64,000 bases of DNA from Ralstonia sp. TCR112 (GTDB lineage Bacteria; Pseudomonadota; Gammaproteobacteria; Burkholderiales; Burkholderiaceae), in NCBI RefSeq assembly GCF_007997035.1, contig NZ_VOSS01000001.1:62001-126000 (forward strand), read 5' to 3'. Position 1 is the stretch's first letter, and each line of letters starts with the position of its first letter. The position numbers and the translations under genes were made by a program. Shown here piece after piece: positions 36,242 to 45,998 of the stretch. Below the pieces are notes generated by a model. It worked only from the letters and a program-made list of their open reading frames with translations, made no database searches and was not told where the DNA came from.

Positions 36242-37450
36242 ATGCGCAAACGCATCGCCATCGAACACCTGCGGGTGGGCATGTACCTCGACGAATTTGT
36301 CGGCTCGTGGCTGGACCATCCGTTCTGGCGCGCCCGCTTTCGCGTGGAGGATGCCGCCCAGCTGCAGCGCCTGCGCGCCAGCGGCGTGCGAGAAGTGTGG
36401 ATCGACACCACGCGCGGCACCGACGTGGCCGCCGCCAATGCGGCACCTCCGGCCCCGGAAATGCCGGCGCCGCCCGCCTGCTCGGCCGACGCCAGCATTG
36501 CGCCCCGCCCCATCACGCATGCGGAAGAGATGCGCCATGCCGCCCGCCTCATCTGCAAAGCCGAGGTGGCCGTGCAGGCCATGTTTGCCGATGCGCGCAT
36601 GGGCCGCACGATCGAAGCGCGCGACGCACTGCCGCTGGTGGAAGCCATTTCAGGCTCGGTCGACCGGCACCCCAGCGCGCTGACCAGCCTCGTGCGACTG
36701 AAAGCGAAAGACCGCTATACGTTCCTGCATTCCGTGGCCGTGTGCGCGCTCATGGTGGCGCTGGGCCGACAGCTGGGGCTGTCCGATGACGAAGTGCGCG
36801 ACGCCGGTCTAGCCGGCCTGCTGCACGACATCGGCAAGATCGCGATTCCGCCCGAAGTGTTGAACAAGCCCGGGGCGCTGACCGACGCTGAATTCCGCCA
36901 CGTGATCGTCCACCCACAGGCAGGGCACGACATCCTGGCCGGCGACAGCAGCATGCGCGACATCGCCCTCGACGTCTGCCTGCACCACCACGAGCGCATG
37001 GACGGCACCGGTTATCCGCACAAGCTGGCCGGCGAAGGCATCTCGCTGTTTGCGCGCATGGGCGCCATCTGCGACGTGTACGACGCCGTCACGTCCGACC
37101 GTCCATACAAAAAAGCGTGGGAGGCCGCCTACGCCGTGCAGCGCATGGTCGAATGGCGCGGCAACCATTTCGACCCGATGGTGTTCAACGCCTTCGTCAA
37201 GAGCGTGGGCATCTATCCGGTGGGCTCGCTGGTGCGGCTGCGCTCGGGCCGGCTGGCGGTGGTCATGCAGCATGCGCCCGGCGCATTGCTCACGCCCACG
37301 GTCAAGGTATTCTTCTCGATATCGTCGGGCACGCGGATTGCGCCCGAACTCATCGACCTGGCGCACACCGGCGACCAGATCGTCTCGCGAGAAGAACCCC
37401 GCGACTGGGGCCTGACCGACCTCAACGAACTTTGGATACACGGCGACTGA
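36242..37450 (+). CDS. HD-GYP domain phosphodiesterase (c-di-GMP)
   Basis: 402 residues. N-terminal DUF3391-like segment (IAIEHLRVGMYLDEFVGSW to about 58), an Ala/Pro linker, then an HD-GYP domain with the metal pair in LLHDIGKIAIP (HD at 195-196) and HHHERMDGTGYP (248-259), including the intact GYP triad. This predicts hydrolysis of cyclic di-GMP and a role in the motile/sessile switch. The last 19 bases overlap the start of the fused ABC protein, so the two are translationally linked, which is an unusual partner. Confidence 0.92.
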   Translation: MRKRIAIEHLRVGMYLDEFVGSWLDHPFWRARFRVEDAAQLQRLRASGVREVWIDTTRGTDVAAANAAPPAPEMPAPPACSADASIAPRPITHAEEMRHAARLICKAEVAVQAMFADARMGRTIEARDALPLVEAISGSVDRHPSALTSLVRLKAKDRYTFLHSVAVCALMVALGRQLGLSDDEVRDAGLAGLLHDIGKIAIPPEVLNKPGALTDAEFRHVIVHPQAGHDILAGDSSMRDIALDVCLHHHERMDGTGYPHKLAGEGISLFARMGAICDVYDAVTSDRPYKKAWEAAYAVQRMVEWRGNHFDPMVFNAFVKSVGIYPVGSLVRLRSGRLAVVMQHAPGALLTPTVKVFFSISSGTRIAPELIDLAHTGDQIVSREEPRDWGLTDLNELWIHGD

Positions 37451-38988
37451 TCCGTAGCCCTTTTCTGTGGCGCTGGCTGGCATGGCTTGCGCTGGGCTGG
37501 CTGGCGTGCAGCACTTCGGCCCTCGCCGATTCCCCTCTTCGGATCGGCTCCAAACGCTTCACCGAGTCCTACGTGCTGGGCGAAATCCTCACGCAGACGG
37601 CAAGCCCGCGCGGCCCCGCCGAGCACGTGCCGGGCCTGGGCAACACCGCCATCGTCTTCGCCGCACTCAAGAACGGCAGCATCGACGTCTACCCGGATTA
37701 CCTCGGCACCATCGCCGCTGAGATCCTGCACTTGCCCGCCGACCAGGCAGCCAATCCCGATCAAGCCGCGCTGCTGGCCGACGTCAACCGCGGCCTCGCG
37801 CCGATGGGCCTGGCGGCCGGCGTGCCGCTCGGCTTTGAAGACACCTACGCGCTGGCCATGCGCGACGCCGATGCCGAGCGCGAACACATCCGCACGCTGG
37901 CCGACCTGGCCACGCATCCGACGCTGCGGCTTGGCCTGTCGCACGAATTCCTCGGTCGCGCCGATGGCTGGCCGGCGATTGCCCAGCACTACAAGCTGCC
38001 GCAGCGCCCCACAGGCCTTGACCACGGCGTTGCCTACGATGCTCTGCGCGCCAGTCAGGTCGACATAATCGACATCTACTCCACCGACGCCAAGATCCGC
38101 CGCGAACATCTGCGTGTGCTCGACGACCCTGCGCACGTCTTCCCGCGCTACGACGCCGTGCTGCTGTACCGCGCCGACGTTGCGCAGCGGCATCCGGCGC
38201 AATGGCAGGCGATCAACACACTCGCTGGACGCATCCAGCGCGACGACATGGTGGCGATGAATGCCGCGGTCGAACTCGAAGGCCAGTCGTTCTCGCAAGC
38301 AGCGCGGCAATTTCTCACGGGGCATGGCGATGTGCCGGCTGCCACCCCGGCGCGTGCGTTCTTCGCTCGGCTGACGGACGGCTTGGGACGGCTCACGCAG
38401 CGGCATCTCATGCTGGTCGGTATTTCCACCGGCGTTGCCGTGCTGCTCGGCGTGCCGCTGGGCCTGATGGCCGCGCGTCGCCGGATCAAGCAGCCGATTC
38501 TTGCGGTGGTGGGCGTGCTGCAGACGATTCCGTCGCTGGCGTTGCTGGCGATGCTCATTCCCATCGTCGGGTCGATTGGCGTGGTGCCGGCGCTGATTGC
38601 GCTGGCGGTCTATGCGCTGCTGCCCATCGTGCGCAACACGATCGTCGGATTGGAACAGGTGCCAGACGGCCTGCGCGATGCGGCGTTGGCGCTGGGGTTC
38701 ACGCCGTCGCAACGCACGCGCGTGGTGGATCTGCCGCTGGCGCTGCCGGTCATCCTGGCCGGCATCAAGACGGCCGCCGTCATCAGCGTGGGCACGGCGA
38801 CCATCGCCGCGTTCATCGGCGCCGGCGGCTATGGCGAGCGCATCGCCACGGGGCTCGCCCTCAACGACAGCGCGACGCTGCTTGCAGGCGCCATCCCCGC
38901 AGCAGTGCTGGCGCTGCTCGTGCAGGCCGCGTTCGAGGCGGCCGAATGGTGGCTGCGCCGGCACGGTAGCGACACCCCACCCCGCTGA
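37432..38988 (+). CDS. Fused betaine/choline-type ABC substrate-binding protein and permease
   Basis: 518 residues from a TTG at 37432, which supplies a signal peptide (MDTRRLIRSPFLWRWLAWLA, then LGWLACSTSALA) and overlaps the previous gene by 19 bases; no in-frame ATG is available. Residues about 33-305 are an OpuAC-like binding domain (IGSKRFTESYVLGEILTQ, then IDVYPDYLGTIAAE). Residues about 320-505 are a MetI/OpuB-type permease with an EAA loop (GLRDAALALGFTPSQ) and AAFIGAGGYGERIATGL. The order is binding domain first, permease second, the reverse of OpuFB/EgtU fusions I know. No ATPase gene is nearby. Confidence 0.83.
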   Translation: MDTRRLIRSPFLWRWLAWLALGWLACSTSALADSPLRIGSKRFTESYVLGEILTQTASPRGPAEHVPGLGNTAIVFAALKNGSIDVYPDYLGTIAAEILHLPADQAANPDQAALLADVNRGLAPMGLAAGVPLGFEDTYALAMRDADAEREHIRTLADLATHPTLRLGLSHEFLGRADGWPAIAQHYKLPQRPTGLDHGVAYDALRASQVDIIDIYSTDAKIRREHLRVLDDPAHVFPRYDAVLLYRADVAQRHPAQWQAINTLAGRIQRDDMVAMNAAVELEGQSFSQAARQFLTGHGDVPAATPARAFFARLTDGLGRLTQRHLMLVGISTGVAVLLGVPLGLMAARRRIKQPILAVVGVLQTIPSLALLAMLIPIVGSIGVVPALIALAVYALLPIVRNTIVGLEQVPDGLRDAALALGFTPSQRTRVVDLPLALPVILAGIKTAAVISVGTATIAAFIGAGGYGERIATGLALNDSATLLAGAIPAAVLALLVQAAFEAAEWWLRRHGSDTPPR

Positions 38989-39052
38989 CGAGCACACGCG
39001 CGGGCGTTCCATTACCATCGCGGTCATTCCAGCCGCGCAGCACGCCTCGCCT

Positions 39053-39819
39053 ATGACCACGCTCCCGTTTTCCACCGCCCTGCTCGTCGCGGCGGCCGGC
39101 GTTTATGCCGCGCCCAGAATGCCCTTGCGGGCGGCGGATCGTTCATCACGTTTCCGGCCTTGCTGCTGGCGGGGCTCAACCCGCTCGGCGCCAACATGAC
39201 CTCGACAATCGCGCTGTTCCCCAGCCAGATCACCTCGTCGATTGCCGGGCGCAAACTGGCCGGCGGCGTCGATGCCGGCGAGCATCACCTCTCGCTCAAA
39301 CAGCTCATCGTCATCAGCCTGGCGGGCGGCGTGCTGGGCGCGCTGTTGCTGCTCGCGACACCGCCGTCGTTCTTCGCCAAGCTGGTGCCGTATCTCGTGC
39401 TGTTTGCGACGAGCGTGTTTGCGTGGGGCAGCTTCCGCCGCAAACCGCTGCACGCGGCATCGGGCATGTCGACTGCCACGCTGGCGACCGCTCAATTCGC
39501 GATTGCAATTTACGGCGGCTACTTCGGCGGCGGCATCGGCTTCCTGATGCTGGCCGCGCTGACGGTGGCCGGCCAGCAGGTGCGCATGGCGGGTGCGACC
39601 AAGAACGTGCTCGCCATGACGATGAATGCATCGGCCGTGGCAGTGTTTGCGTTCTCGCCGCAGGTGAACTGGGCGGCCGTGGTGGCGTTGGGCATTGGCG
39701 GCATCGCAGGCGGATTTGCCGGCGCATGGCTGCTGCACCGGCTGCCGGAAAAAGTGCTGCGCAGCTTCGTCGTCATCGTCGGGATCATCCTGACGGTCTG
39801 GCTGTTCATGCGCGCCTGA
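39053..39819 (+). CDS. TauE/SafE-family permease (apparent frameshift)
   Basis: The start (MTTLPFSTALLVAAAGVYAA) and the body (NALAGGGSFITFPALLLAGL, SSIAGRKLAGG, ITLLATPPSFFAKL-like helices, ending GIILTVWLFMRA) lie in different frames. One added base near 39111-39113 (GCGCCC read from GCGGCCC or GCGCCCC) joins them into 255 residues, the usual length for an eight-helix TauE/SafE sulfite- or organosulfur-type exporter. The LAGGG signature in helix 1 is conserved. A base-calling error is the likely cause. Confidence 0.78.
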
Positions 39820-39986
39820 ATGCGCTATCCGATGGCGGCTTGACAGCGTTTGTCCGACAGGCGGTTCAGCCTGCGCCTACTGTCTGCCGGGTTGACGCTT
39901 TCCTATTGTGACGTTCGGGATGCACGTCGTGGCACGCGGCATGCGTGCCATGAAGTCGACCCCGTTTCACAACAAGGAGAACGAGC

Positions 39987-40436
39987 ATGCAAGCACGCAA
40001 GATGTCGAGTCTGGCCGCAGCGATCGCCGTGGCCGCCTGTGCGTGGATCGGCGCGGCGCCCGCGCAGGCCCAGCAGAAGGATCACAGCGCAGTGACGGGC
40101 GTCGACAGCCCCATGGAGGGCCCGCGCACCCAGGTTCAGCGCAACGCCGACGCCGCTGCCAACCCCGGCTATCACAACAACGCCACCGGTGCGCAACCAG
40201 AAGCCACGCCCGGCACGCTCAAGCAGAAAGTCCACCGCGCGCATGTGAAGACCGACAAGTGGGTCGACAAGCACGTCACGCACCGCCACGGCAAGGGGAA
40301 AGGCACGGCAACGGCGGAGTCGTCGTCAGACCGCGCATTCTGGTCGCGCCGCGCGAACCAGTGCGATTCGCTGGTGGGTGAAGCCCAGCGCGTCTGCCGC
40401 GAGCGTCGCTCGGACGCCGCGGGCAGCATGCAATAA
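39987..40436 (+). CDS. Hypothetical exported protein
   Basis: 149 residues: signal peptide (LAAAIAVAACAWIGAAPAQA, cleavage near AQA), a Pro/Gly/Asn-rich middle (SPMEGPRTQVQRNAD, NPGYHNNATG) and a His/Lys-rich stretch (VHRAHVKTDKWVDKHVTHRH). Two Cys near the C terminus could pair. Many small periplasmic proteins of Burkholderiales look like this; no function is known. AAGGAGAACG precedes the ATG, and a terminator follows. Confidence 0.65.
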   Translation: MQARKMSSLAAAIAVAACAWIGAAPAQAQQKDHSAVTGVDSPMEGPRTQVQRNADAAANPGYHNNATGAQPEATPGTLKQKVHRAHVKTDKWVDKHVTHRHGKGKGTATAESSSDRAFWSRRANQCDSLVGEAQRVCRERRSDAAGSMQ

Positions 40437-40451
40437 CCGTATCCGCCCATG

Positions 40452-40482
40452 AAAAAGCCGACGTTTGCGCGTCGGCTTTTTC
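40452..40482. terminator. Bidirectional terminator
   Basis: AAAAAGCCGACG, a short loop, CGTCGGCTTTTT between the exported hypothetical gene and the convergent GntP-type permease. Confidence 0.88.
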
Positions 40483-40500
40483 ATTGCGGCAGCGTCTGCG

Positions 40501-41900
40501 TCAAACGATGCCGGTGGCGTAGAACACGGCAATCACGAAGAACACCGCCAGCGTCTTGATGATCGTCACGCAGAACACATCGCGATACGCCTCGCGGTGC
40601 GTCAGGCCCGTCACGGCCAGCAGCGTGATCACGGCGCCGTTGTGCGGCAGCGTGTCCATGCCGCCCGAGGCCATCGCCGCCACGCGGTGCAGCACCTCCA
40701 TCGGAATGCCCGTCGCCTGTGCTGCCTGCACGAACTGATCGGCCATTGCCGCCAGCGCAATGCTCATGCCGCCCGAGGCGGAACCGGTGATGCCTGCCAG
40801 CGTGCTCACCGTCACGGCTTCATTGACGAGCGGATTCGGAATCGCACGCAGCCCCTCGGCCAGCACCAGGAAACCCGGCAGCGCGGCGATGACGCCGCCG
40901 AAGCCGTATTCCGAAGCGGTGTTCATCGCGGCCAGCAGCGCGCCAGACACCGCCGCCTTGCTGCCTTCGGCAAAACGGTCCTTCACAGCGCGGAAGCCAA
41001 ACACGAGCACCACGATGATGCCGATCAACAGCGCGGCCTCCACGGCCCAGATCGCGGTCAGCTTGTCGGCTTCAACGGTGAGCGGCTTGGGCAGGCCCGG
41101 CAACGCAACGGTCACGGCCTTGCCGTACCACGTCGGAATCCAGCGCGTGAACAGCAGGTTCATCACGCCGACGAGCACCAGCGGCGACAGCGCGACGAGC
41201 GGATGCGCCAGCGTACCGGTCTCGGCCGTCTCGGGCTCGTTCACCAGTTTGGTGAGGCCGTGGTCATAACCGTGGCCATTGCGCAGCGCGACGCGGCGGC
41301 GCCATTCCAGGTACGCCATGCCCACCACGATGATGAACAGCGCGCCGATGGTACCCAGCCACGGCGCGCCCACGACGTGGTGTGGAAGAACGTGGTCGGG
41401 ATGATGTTCTGGATCTGCGGCGTGCCGGGCAGCGAATCCATCGTGAACGAAAACGCGCCCAGCGCGATGGTGCCCGGGATGAGGCGCTTGGGGATATTGC
41501 CCTGGCGGAACATCTCCGCCGCAAACGGGTACACCGCAAACACCACCACGAAGAGCGACACCCCGCCGTACGTCAGCAGCGCACACACCAGCACGATGGA
41601 AAGCATTGCCCGCTTGGCCCCCACCACGCGGATGACCGACGCGACGATCGAGCGCGAAAAGCCCGACAGCTCGATCACCTTGCCGAACACGGCACCGAGC
41701 AGGAACACCGGGAAATATAGTTTGACGAAGCCGACCATCTTCTCCATGAAGATGCCGGAGAACACCGGCGCCACGGCCGATGGATCGGTCAGCAGCACCG
41801 CGCCAAGGGCGGCCAGTGGTGCAAACAGGATGACGCTGTAGCCGCGATACGCGGCGAACATCAGAAATGCCAGCGCAGCCAGCACGATGATGACGGACAT
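40501..41900 (-). CDS. GntP-family permease (apparent frameshift)
   Basis: Start MSVIIVLAALAFLMFAAYRG and helices through QIQNIIPTTFFHTTSW are in one frame; from APWLGTIGALFIIVVG on, the chain continues in another to the stop at 40501. One added base near 41366-41372 (coding TGGGCGCG, original TGGGGCGCG or TGGGCGGCG) gives 466 residues, the normal GntP size with about twelve to fourteen helices. The family imports gluconate and related sugar acids or organic acids. SGGMDTLPHNGAVITLL is a conserved C-terminal signature. Sequencing error is suspected. Confidence 0.8.
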
Positions 41901-42034
41901 CGACAATCTCCTCGCATGCTTTTCTTTTAAGAGCGAAGGATTGTATGTCGCGATGCAACAGATGCCGTTACGCAATCACGCGTATTGAACTGCCGGCGGA
42001 ACTGGCGTTCATCGGCGCCGGATGGGCGTCTTCG

Positions 42035-42409
42035 TCACGTCGACGATGACGATTCAATGACGTGCCCCCAGCCTCCGCCATGTCCCCAGCCGCGCCCGCC
42101 CCACCCGCGGCCGCCCCATCCGCGATGGCAGCCCCAGCACCCGCCGCCGCCGATCCACACGCTGCCGAATACCGGCGCCGGGTACACCGGTGCTGGGTAG
42201 TAGGCCGGCCCGTAGTAGTAATAAGGATCGTACGGATAGGACGGATACGCCGCCACCGGCGCAGGCGCCACGGCTGTCGGGGCGATCGGATTGCCGTAGG
42301 CGTCGTAATACGGCGCGACCACGCAGCCGCCCAGCAGGACGACCGCGCACGCGGCCAGCGCGCCCGACAGGATGGCGGCACGGCGGCCAGGTTGCGATGC
42401 GCGGCCCAT
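42035..42409 (-). CDS. Gly/Tyr/His-rich lipoprotein
   Basis: 124 residues from the ATG at 42409, preceded by ACGGAG. Lipobox LLGGC ends the signal peptide. The mature part contains Pro-Tyr repeats (YPSYPYDPYYYYGPAYYPAP) followed by a Gly/Trp/His tail, including CWGCH and repeats of RGWGG. CWGCH matches the c-type heme pattern, but its low-complexity setting makes heme attachment doubtful; metal binding is equally possible. Outer-membrane lipoprotein of unknown role, standing alone between the GntP-type gene and a divergent MHS transporter. Confidence 0.72.
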   Translation of the reverse strand: MGRASQPGRRAAILSGALAACAVVLLGGCVVAPYYDAYGNPIAPTAVAPAPVAAYPSYPYDPYYYYGPAYYPAPVYPAPVFGSVWIGGGGCWGCHRGWGGRGWGGRGWGHGGGWGHVIESSSST

Positions 42410-42604
42410 GATGTGCTCCGTTGGATGCATGTGCATATGCGTTTCGAATATGCCTTCGACCGTGTTTGGCTGACTCAATTCCAAGGACTTTGTATACCGC
42501 GCCGCAGCAAATCCTTGCCGGATCACTTACCATGACCGCTTCGCCGCCCGCGCTGGGGAGAGATCGAGGCAGGCGATGCCCACAAAACACTGGAGGACAC
42601 ATCC

Positions 42605-43936
42605 ATGCAAGCCACGGCAGCGCCCACCCACGGCGATCGGGCACCGGCACCCGCCATCACGGCGGCCACCCGACGCAAGGCCATCATCGCCGCCACCATC
42701 GGCAACGGCCTCGAATGGTTCGACTTCACGGTCTACAGCTTTTTCGCCGTCATCATCGCCAAGCTGTTCTTCCCCACCGGCAACGACTTCACCTCGTTCA
42801 TGCTGACGGTCGCCACGTTTGGCGTGGGGTTCTTCATGCGGCCGGTCGGTGCCGTCGTGCTCGGCATCTACGCCGACCGCGTGGGCCGCAAGGCTGCACT
42901 CACGCTCACCATCATGCTGATGGCGATCGGCACGGCCATCATCGGCCTCGCGCCGACGTACGCGCAAATCGGTATCGGGGCGCCCATCCTGATCGTCATC
43001 GCCCGGCTCATCCAGGGCTTCTCGGCCGGCGGTGAAGTCGGCGGCGCCACGGCGTTCCTGATCGAGTATTCACCGGACGAACGGCGCGGCTATTTCGCGA
43101 GCTGGCAGCAGGCGAGCCAGGGCATCTCGTTCATCCTGGGTGCCGCCATGGGCGCGATCGTCACGAATGGCCTGTCGCCCGAGCAGATCGATGCGTGGGG
43201 CTGGCGCATTCCGTTCCTGTTCGGTCTGCTGATCGGGCCGGTCGGCATGTACATCCGCTCGCACCTGCATGAGCCGCCCGCGTTCGAAGCGCAGAAGGAA
43301 AAGGCCGCGAAGGAATCGCGTCTGGCACCGCTGTCGCAAGTGCTGCGCGATCATCCGCGCGAAGTGCTCGGCGGCCTGGGCGTGACGATCCTCTGGACGG
43401 TCTGCACCTACACGCTGGTGTTCTACATGCCGACGTATGCGAAGCAACAGCTCGGTCTGCCGCTGGGGGCGACGTTCCAGTCGACAGCGCTGTGCGGCGC
43501 AATCATCTTCGTGCTGTGCCCGCTCATGGGCACGCTGTCCGATCGCATCGGCCGCAAACGCATGCTGGGCACGGTGGCGCTCATCATTGCTGCTGCGGCG
43601 TATCCGCTCTTCCACTGGCTCAACGTCCACCCGACGGTGCAGACGCTGCTGCAGGTGCAGGTGATCCTGGGTGTGTTGCTGGCGGCGTTCACGGGCCCGG
43701 CCCCCGCCGTGCTGGCCGAGCAGTTCCCGACGGCGGTGCGCTCCACCGGCCTGTCGATCTCGTACAACCTGGCGGTCACCATCTTCGGCGGCTTTGCCCC
43801 GCTGATCGTCACGTGGTTGATTGCGAGCTCCGGCAGCAAGCTCGCACCGTCGTACTACGTGATGGCCGCTGCCATCATCAGCGTGTTTGCGCTGTCGCTG
43901 ATGCACGACCGCACGGGCAAGCCGATCGAAAAGTAA
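42605..43936 (+). CDS. MFS transporter, metabolite:H+ symporter (MHS) type
   Basis: 443 residues, twelve helices, with the MHS N-terminal hallmark AATIGNGLEWFDFTVYSFFA and GIYADRVGRKAALTLTIMLM, and RLIQGFSAGGEVGGATAFLIE in the helix 4-5 region. Closely resembles citrate/proline-type importers and the other MHS gene in this window at 21425. TGGAGGACAC precedes the ATG. No enzyme gene is adjacent to reveal the substrate. A perfect hairpin follows the stop. Confidence 0.88.
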   Translation: MQATAAPTHGDRAPAPAITAATRRKAIIAATIGNGLEWFDFTVYSFFAVIIAKLFFPTGNDFTSFMLTVATFGVGFFMRPVGAVVLGIYADRVGRKAALTLTIMLMAIGTAIIGLAPTYAQIGIGAPILIVIARLIQGFSAGGEVGGATAFLIEYSPDERRGYFASWQQASQGISFILGAAMGAIVTNGLSPEQIDAWGWRIPFLFGLLIGPVGMYIRSHLHEPPAFEAQKEKAAKESRLAPLSQVLRDHPREVLGGLGVTILWTVCTYTLVFYMPTYAKQQLGLPLGATFQSTALCGAIIFVLCPLMGTLSDRIGRKRMLGTVALIIAAAAYPLFHWLNVHPTVQTLLQVQVILGVLLAAFTGPAPAVLAEQFPTAVRSTGLSISYNLAVTIFGGFAPLIVTWLIASSGSKLAPSYYVMAAAIISVFALSLMHDRTGKPIEK

Positions 43937-43960
43937 TTGCGTGAAATAGACGCAGACGAC

Positions 43961-43988
43961 ACGGCCGGTGGATCACCCCACCGGCCGT
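43961..43988. terminator. Long perfect hairpin at convergent gene ends
   Basis: ACGGCCGGTGG-atcacc-CCACCGGCCGT, eleven-base perfect stem. It begins 24 bases after the MHS stop and overlaps the last codons of the convergent gene. There is no U-run, so termination is only likely, not certain. Confidence 0.45.
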
Positions 43989-44725
43989 TCGTCTTCTGCT
44001 GCCAGCAACGCAGCGTTTTCCAAAACCCGAGCACCCGGCGCATCCACCCGCGCTGCGGTGACGAGTGCAGCCGCCACCGATTCCGCCGACACCGGCCGCC
44101 ACGTCCTGGGCACCATCCATCCGATTGCGCGCGACAGGCCCTGCGCAACGCGTTCACCGAGCCGGAATTCTGCGCGCGTGCCGAGCAGCAGCGAAGGCCG
44201 GACCACCGTCACCGACGGAAAGCCGATCGACAGGATTTCTGCCTCCACCTCGCCCTTGCAGCGGTTGTAGAAAACGCGCGAGCGCGCATCGGCGCCCAAC
44301 GCACTCACCAGCAGAAAATGATGCGCGCCAGCGGCAAACGCGCGCCGCGCCAATTCCACCGGATACTCGACATCAACGCGCCGGAATGCCGCCTCGGAAC
44401 CGGCCTGCCGGATGGTCGTGCCGAGCGCGCAGATGACGATATCGACGGCAAACGCCGACTGCGTTTCCGGCGCATCGAGGCGATCGAAATCCACCACGCA
44501 TTCGCGCAATCGACCGGGCATCGCCTGCCCTGCTGTCAAGGCCCCGCGCCGCCGTACGAGCGCGGTCACGCTGCCCGCCCAGGGCTGCGCGACGAGACGA
44601 CGCACCACAGCCCGGCCCACAAGTCCGTTGGCGCCGGCCACAAGAACAGCCGGTCCGCGCGGCTGCTCCAGCGTTTCGCCGTGGGCCGCGAAGCCTTGTC
44701 CGACAGGCATTTGCGAACTCGACAT
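43973..44725 (-). CDS. NAD(P)-binding oxidoreductase, atypical SDR
   Basis: 250 residues with an N-terminal Rossmann motif AVLVAGANGLVGRAVVRRL, an intermediate ICALGTTIRQ, and a Tyr-x-x-x-Lys-like YNRCKGEVEAE. The pattern fits extended NAD-binding proteins of the HTATIP2/YbjT-like kind. The ATG at 44725 has GGAG six bases upstream; an ATG four codons earlier (44737) lacks one. Substrate unknown. It reads away from hupB and converges on the MHS gene. Confidence 0.8.
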   Translation of the reverse strand: MSSSQMPVGQGFAAHGETLEQPRGPAVLVAGANGLVGRAVVRRLVAQPWAGSVTALVRRRGALTAGQAMPGRLRECVVDFDRLDAPETQSAFAVDIVICALGTTIRQAGSEAAFRRVDVEYPVELARRAFAAGAHHFLLVSALGADARSRVFYNRCKGEVEAEILSIGFPSVTVVRPSLLLGTRAEFRLGERVAQGLSRAIGWMVPRTWRPVSAESVAAALVTAARVDAPGARVLENAALLAAEDERPVG

Positions 44726-45036
44726 GATGTTCTCCATGAAGTTTTCACGGGCTCGGAAGCACAGTGTACGGCGTCCGCCGAGCCGGCTTTCTGCAGTGCT
44801 GGCTGCGCGCTTTCGGTGCGTTTCCGGAGCGGGCAACGCTGGCGGAAATGCAAACAAACCCCGTCGATATCAGGTGTTTCCCGGATAGCCGCCCGCAAAC
44901 CCAGGCGGGGCAAGTGTCGGCTGCAAGCAACGGCCCGCAAACCCTTGCAGTTAGGGGATGTGCAACCCTTCGCAACGGTGATATAAAACGGGTCGCAGTA
45001 CAACGCTGTCCAACAAACCTGAAGTGGGGAACTGAC
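44726..45036 (+). promoter_or_regulatory. Intergenic region with HU gene promoter elements
   Basis: 311 bases between divergent genes; no gene is visible. TATAAA at 44982-44987 is a -10 candidate for the HU gene, without a convincing -35 at the right spacing. GTGGGGA just before the HU ATG is the ribosome site. Confidence 0.35.
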
Positions 45037-45321
45037 ATGACGACCAAATCCGAACTCGTAGCCGCCATTGCGAAAGACGCTGAACTGAGCAACGCCGCCG
45101 CCGAGCGCGCGCTGAACTCCGCGCTGGAAAACATCAAGAAGACCGTCGCCAAGGGCGGCACCATCACGCTGGTTGGCTTCGGTTCGTTCTCGTCGGGCAA
45201 GCGTGCTGCACGCACCGGCCGCAACCCGCGCACGGGCGAAGCCATCAAGATCCCGGCAACCAAGACCGTGAAGTTCACGGCTGGCAAGGGCTTCAAGGAC
45301 GCCGTGAACAAGAAGAAGTAA
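45037..45321 (+). CDS. DNA-binding protein HU family
   Basis: 94 residues, nucleoid-associated HU. Contains the dimerisation helices ([20 protein letters not shown]), the conserved [20 protein letters not shown] beta-arm region and the [18 protein letters not shown] terminus. Binds and bends DNA without strong sequence preference. The ATG at 45037 is the family start; the frame is open upstream through the intergenic region. Monocistronic with its own terminator. Whether it is HupA, HupB or a paralogue cannot be told. Confidence 0.95.
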   Translation: MTTKSELVAAIAKDAELSNAAAERALNSALENIKKTVAKGGTITLVGFGSFSSGKRAARTGRNPRTGEAIKIPATKTVKFTAGKGFKDAVNKKK

Positions 45322-45367
45322 GAGTCTTCTGCCGAGCCTGGCATGCGTGCCTGGCCGGGAGACTTGC

Positions 45368-45396
45368 AAGGGACCCTACGGGGTCCCTTTTCTTTT
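45368..45396 (+). terminator. Rho-independent terminator after the HU gene
   Basis: AAGGGACCC-tac-GGGGTCCCTT followed by TTCTTTT, 46 bases past the stop. Confidence 0.88.
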
Positions 45397-45419
45397 GACG
45401 CGTTTGATGTGGCGCAAGG

Positions 45420-45998
45420 TCAGGCGACCGGCCACAAGCCCACGAGGTAACCGACCGAACCGACACGCGCGACAAGCGTATCCGCATCGCCCTCTGCATC
45501 GAGCCATGCCGCGGCGCCCTGCGGGATATCGTCAACGCCGATCGACAATACGCCGTGCACGCAATACACCAGCCACTGCATGCCCTGATGCAGGCTCGGC
45601 AATGAACGACGCTCGCCGGCCGCCAGAGCGATGGCCTCGGCGTGATGCGCCCAGGCGTCGCGCCGCGTCATCACGTTGAAATCCGACAGCGGCGCATCCA
45701 GCGTGGCATGCACCTCGGCCTCACCGGGAAACCGCGCGGGCGCTTCGCCGGGCGCGAGCGTCACGGCTTCGGCGTCGGCGCAATGCATCGTCAGCCGGCC
45801 GCCCGCAATCACCGCCAATGAGCGGTCAATACCGGCAAAGCGCGAGAACGGCCCGGCCGCATCCACCTGTGCGGTGCTCACGCGCCAGTCGAAATTGTCG
45901 AGCGTGGCGCCCGCCGGCGCGATGGCGATTTCGGTCGTGACACCGCCACCGTTCTTCCACGGCATGCGGCGCATTGCATCTGCAGGAATCAGCTTCAT
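45420..45998 (-). CDS. hutD: HutD/Ves family protein
   Basis: 192 residues, bicupin HutD family: [20 protein letters not shown] near the N terminus and [19 protein letters not shown] are the family signatures. HutD is encoded with histidine-utilisation enzymes and is proposed to limit hut flux, possibly by binding formylglutamate or a related intermediate. Here it is the last gene of a six-gene unit and overlaps hutG by 4 bases. No terminator was seen except the HU one facing it. Confidence 0.9.
   Translation of the reverse strand: MKLIPADAMRRMPWKNGGGVTTEIAIAPAGATLDNFDWRVSTAQVDAAGPFSRFAGIDRSLAVIAGGRLTMHCADAEAVTLAPGEAPARFPGEAEVHATLDAPLSDFNVMTRRDAWAHHAEAIALAAGERRSLPSLHQGMQWLVYCVHGVLSIGVDDIPQGAAAWLDAEGDADTLVARVGSVGYLVGLWPVA

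Noticed and set aside
42035-42409. CWGCH as evidence for a cytochrome c
   Set aside because: Single motif within a Gly/Trp/His low-complexity tail, with no cytochrome fold around it.
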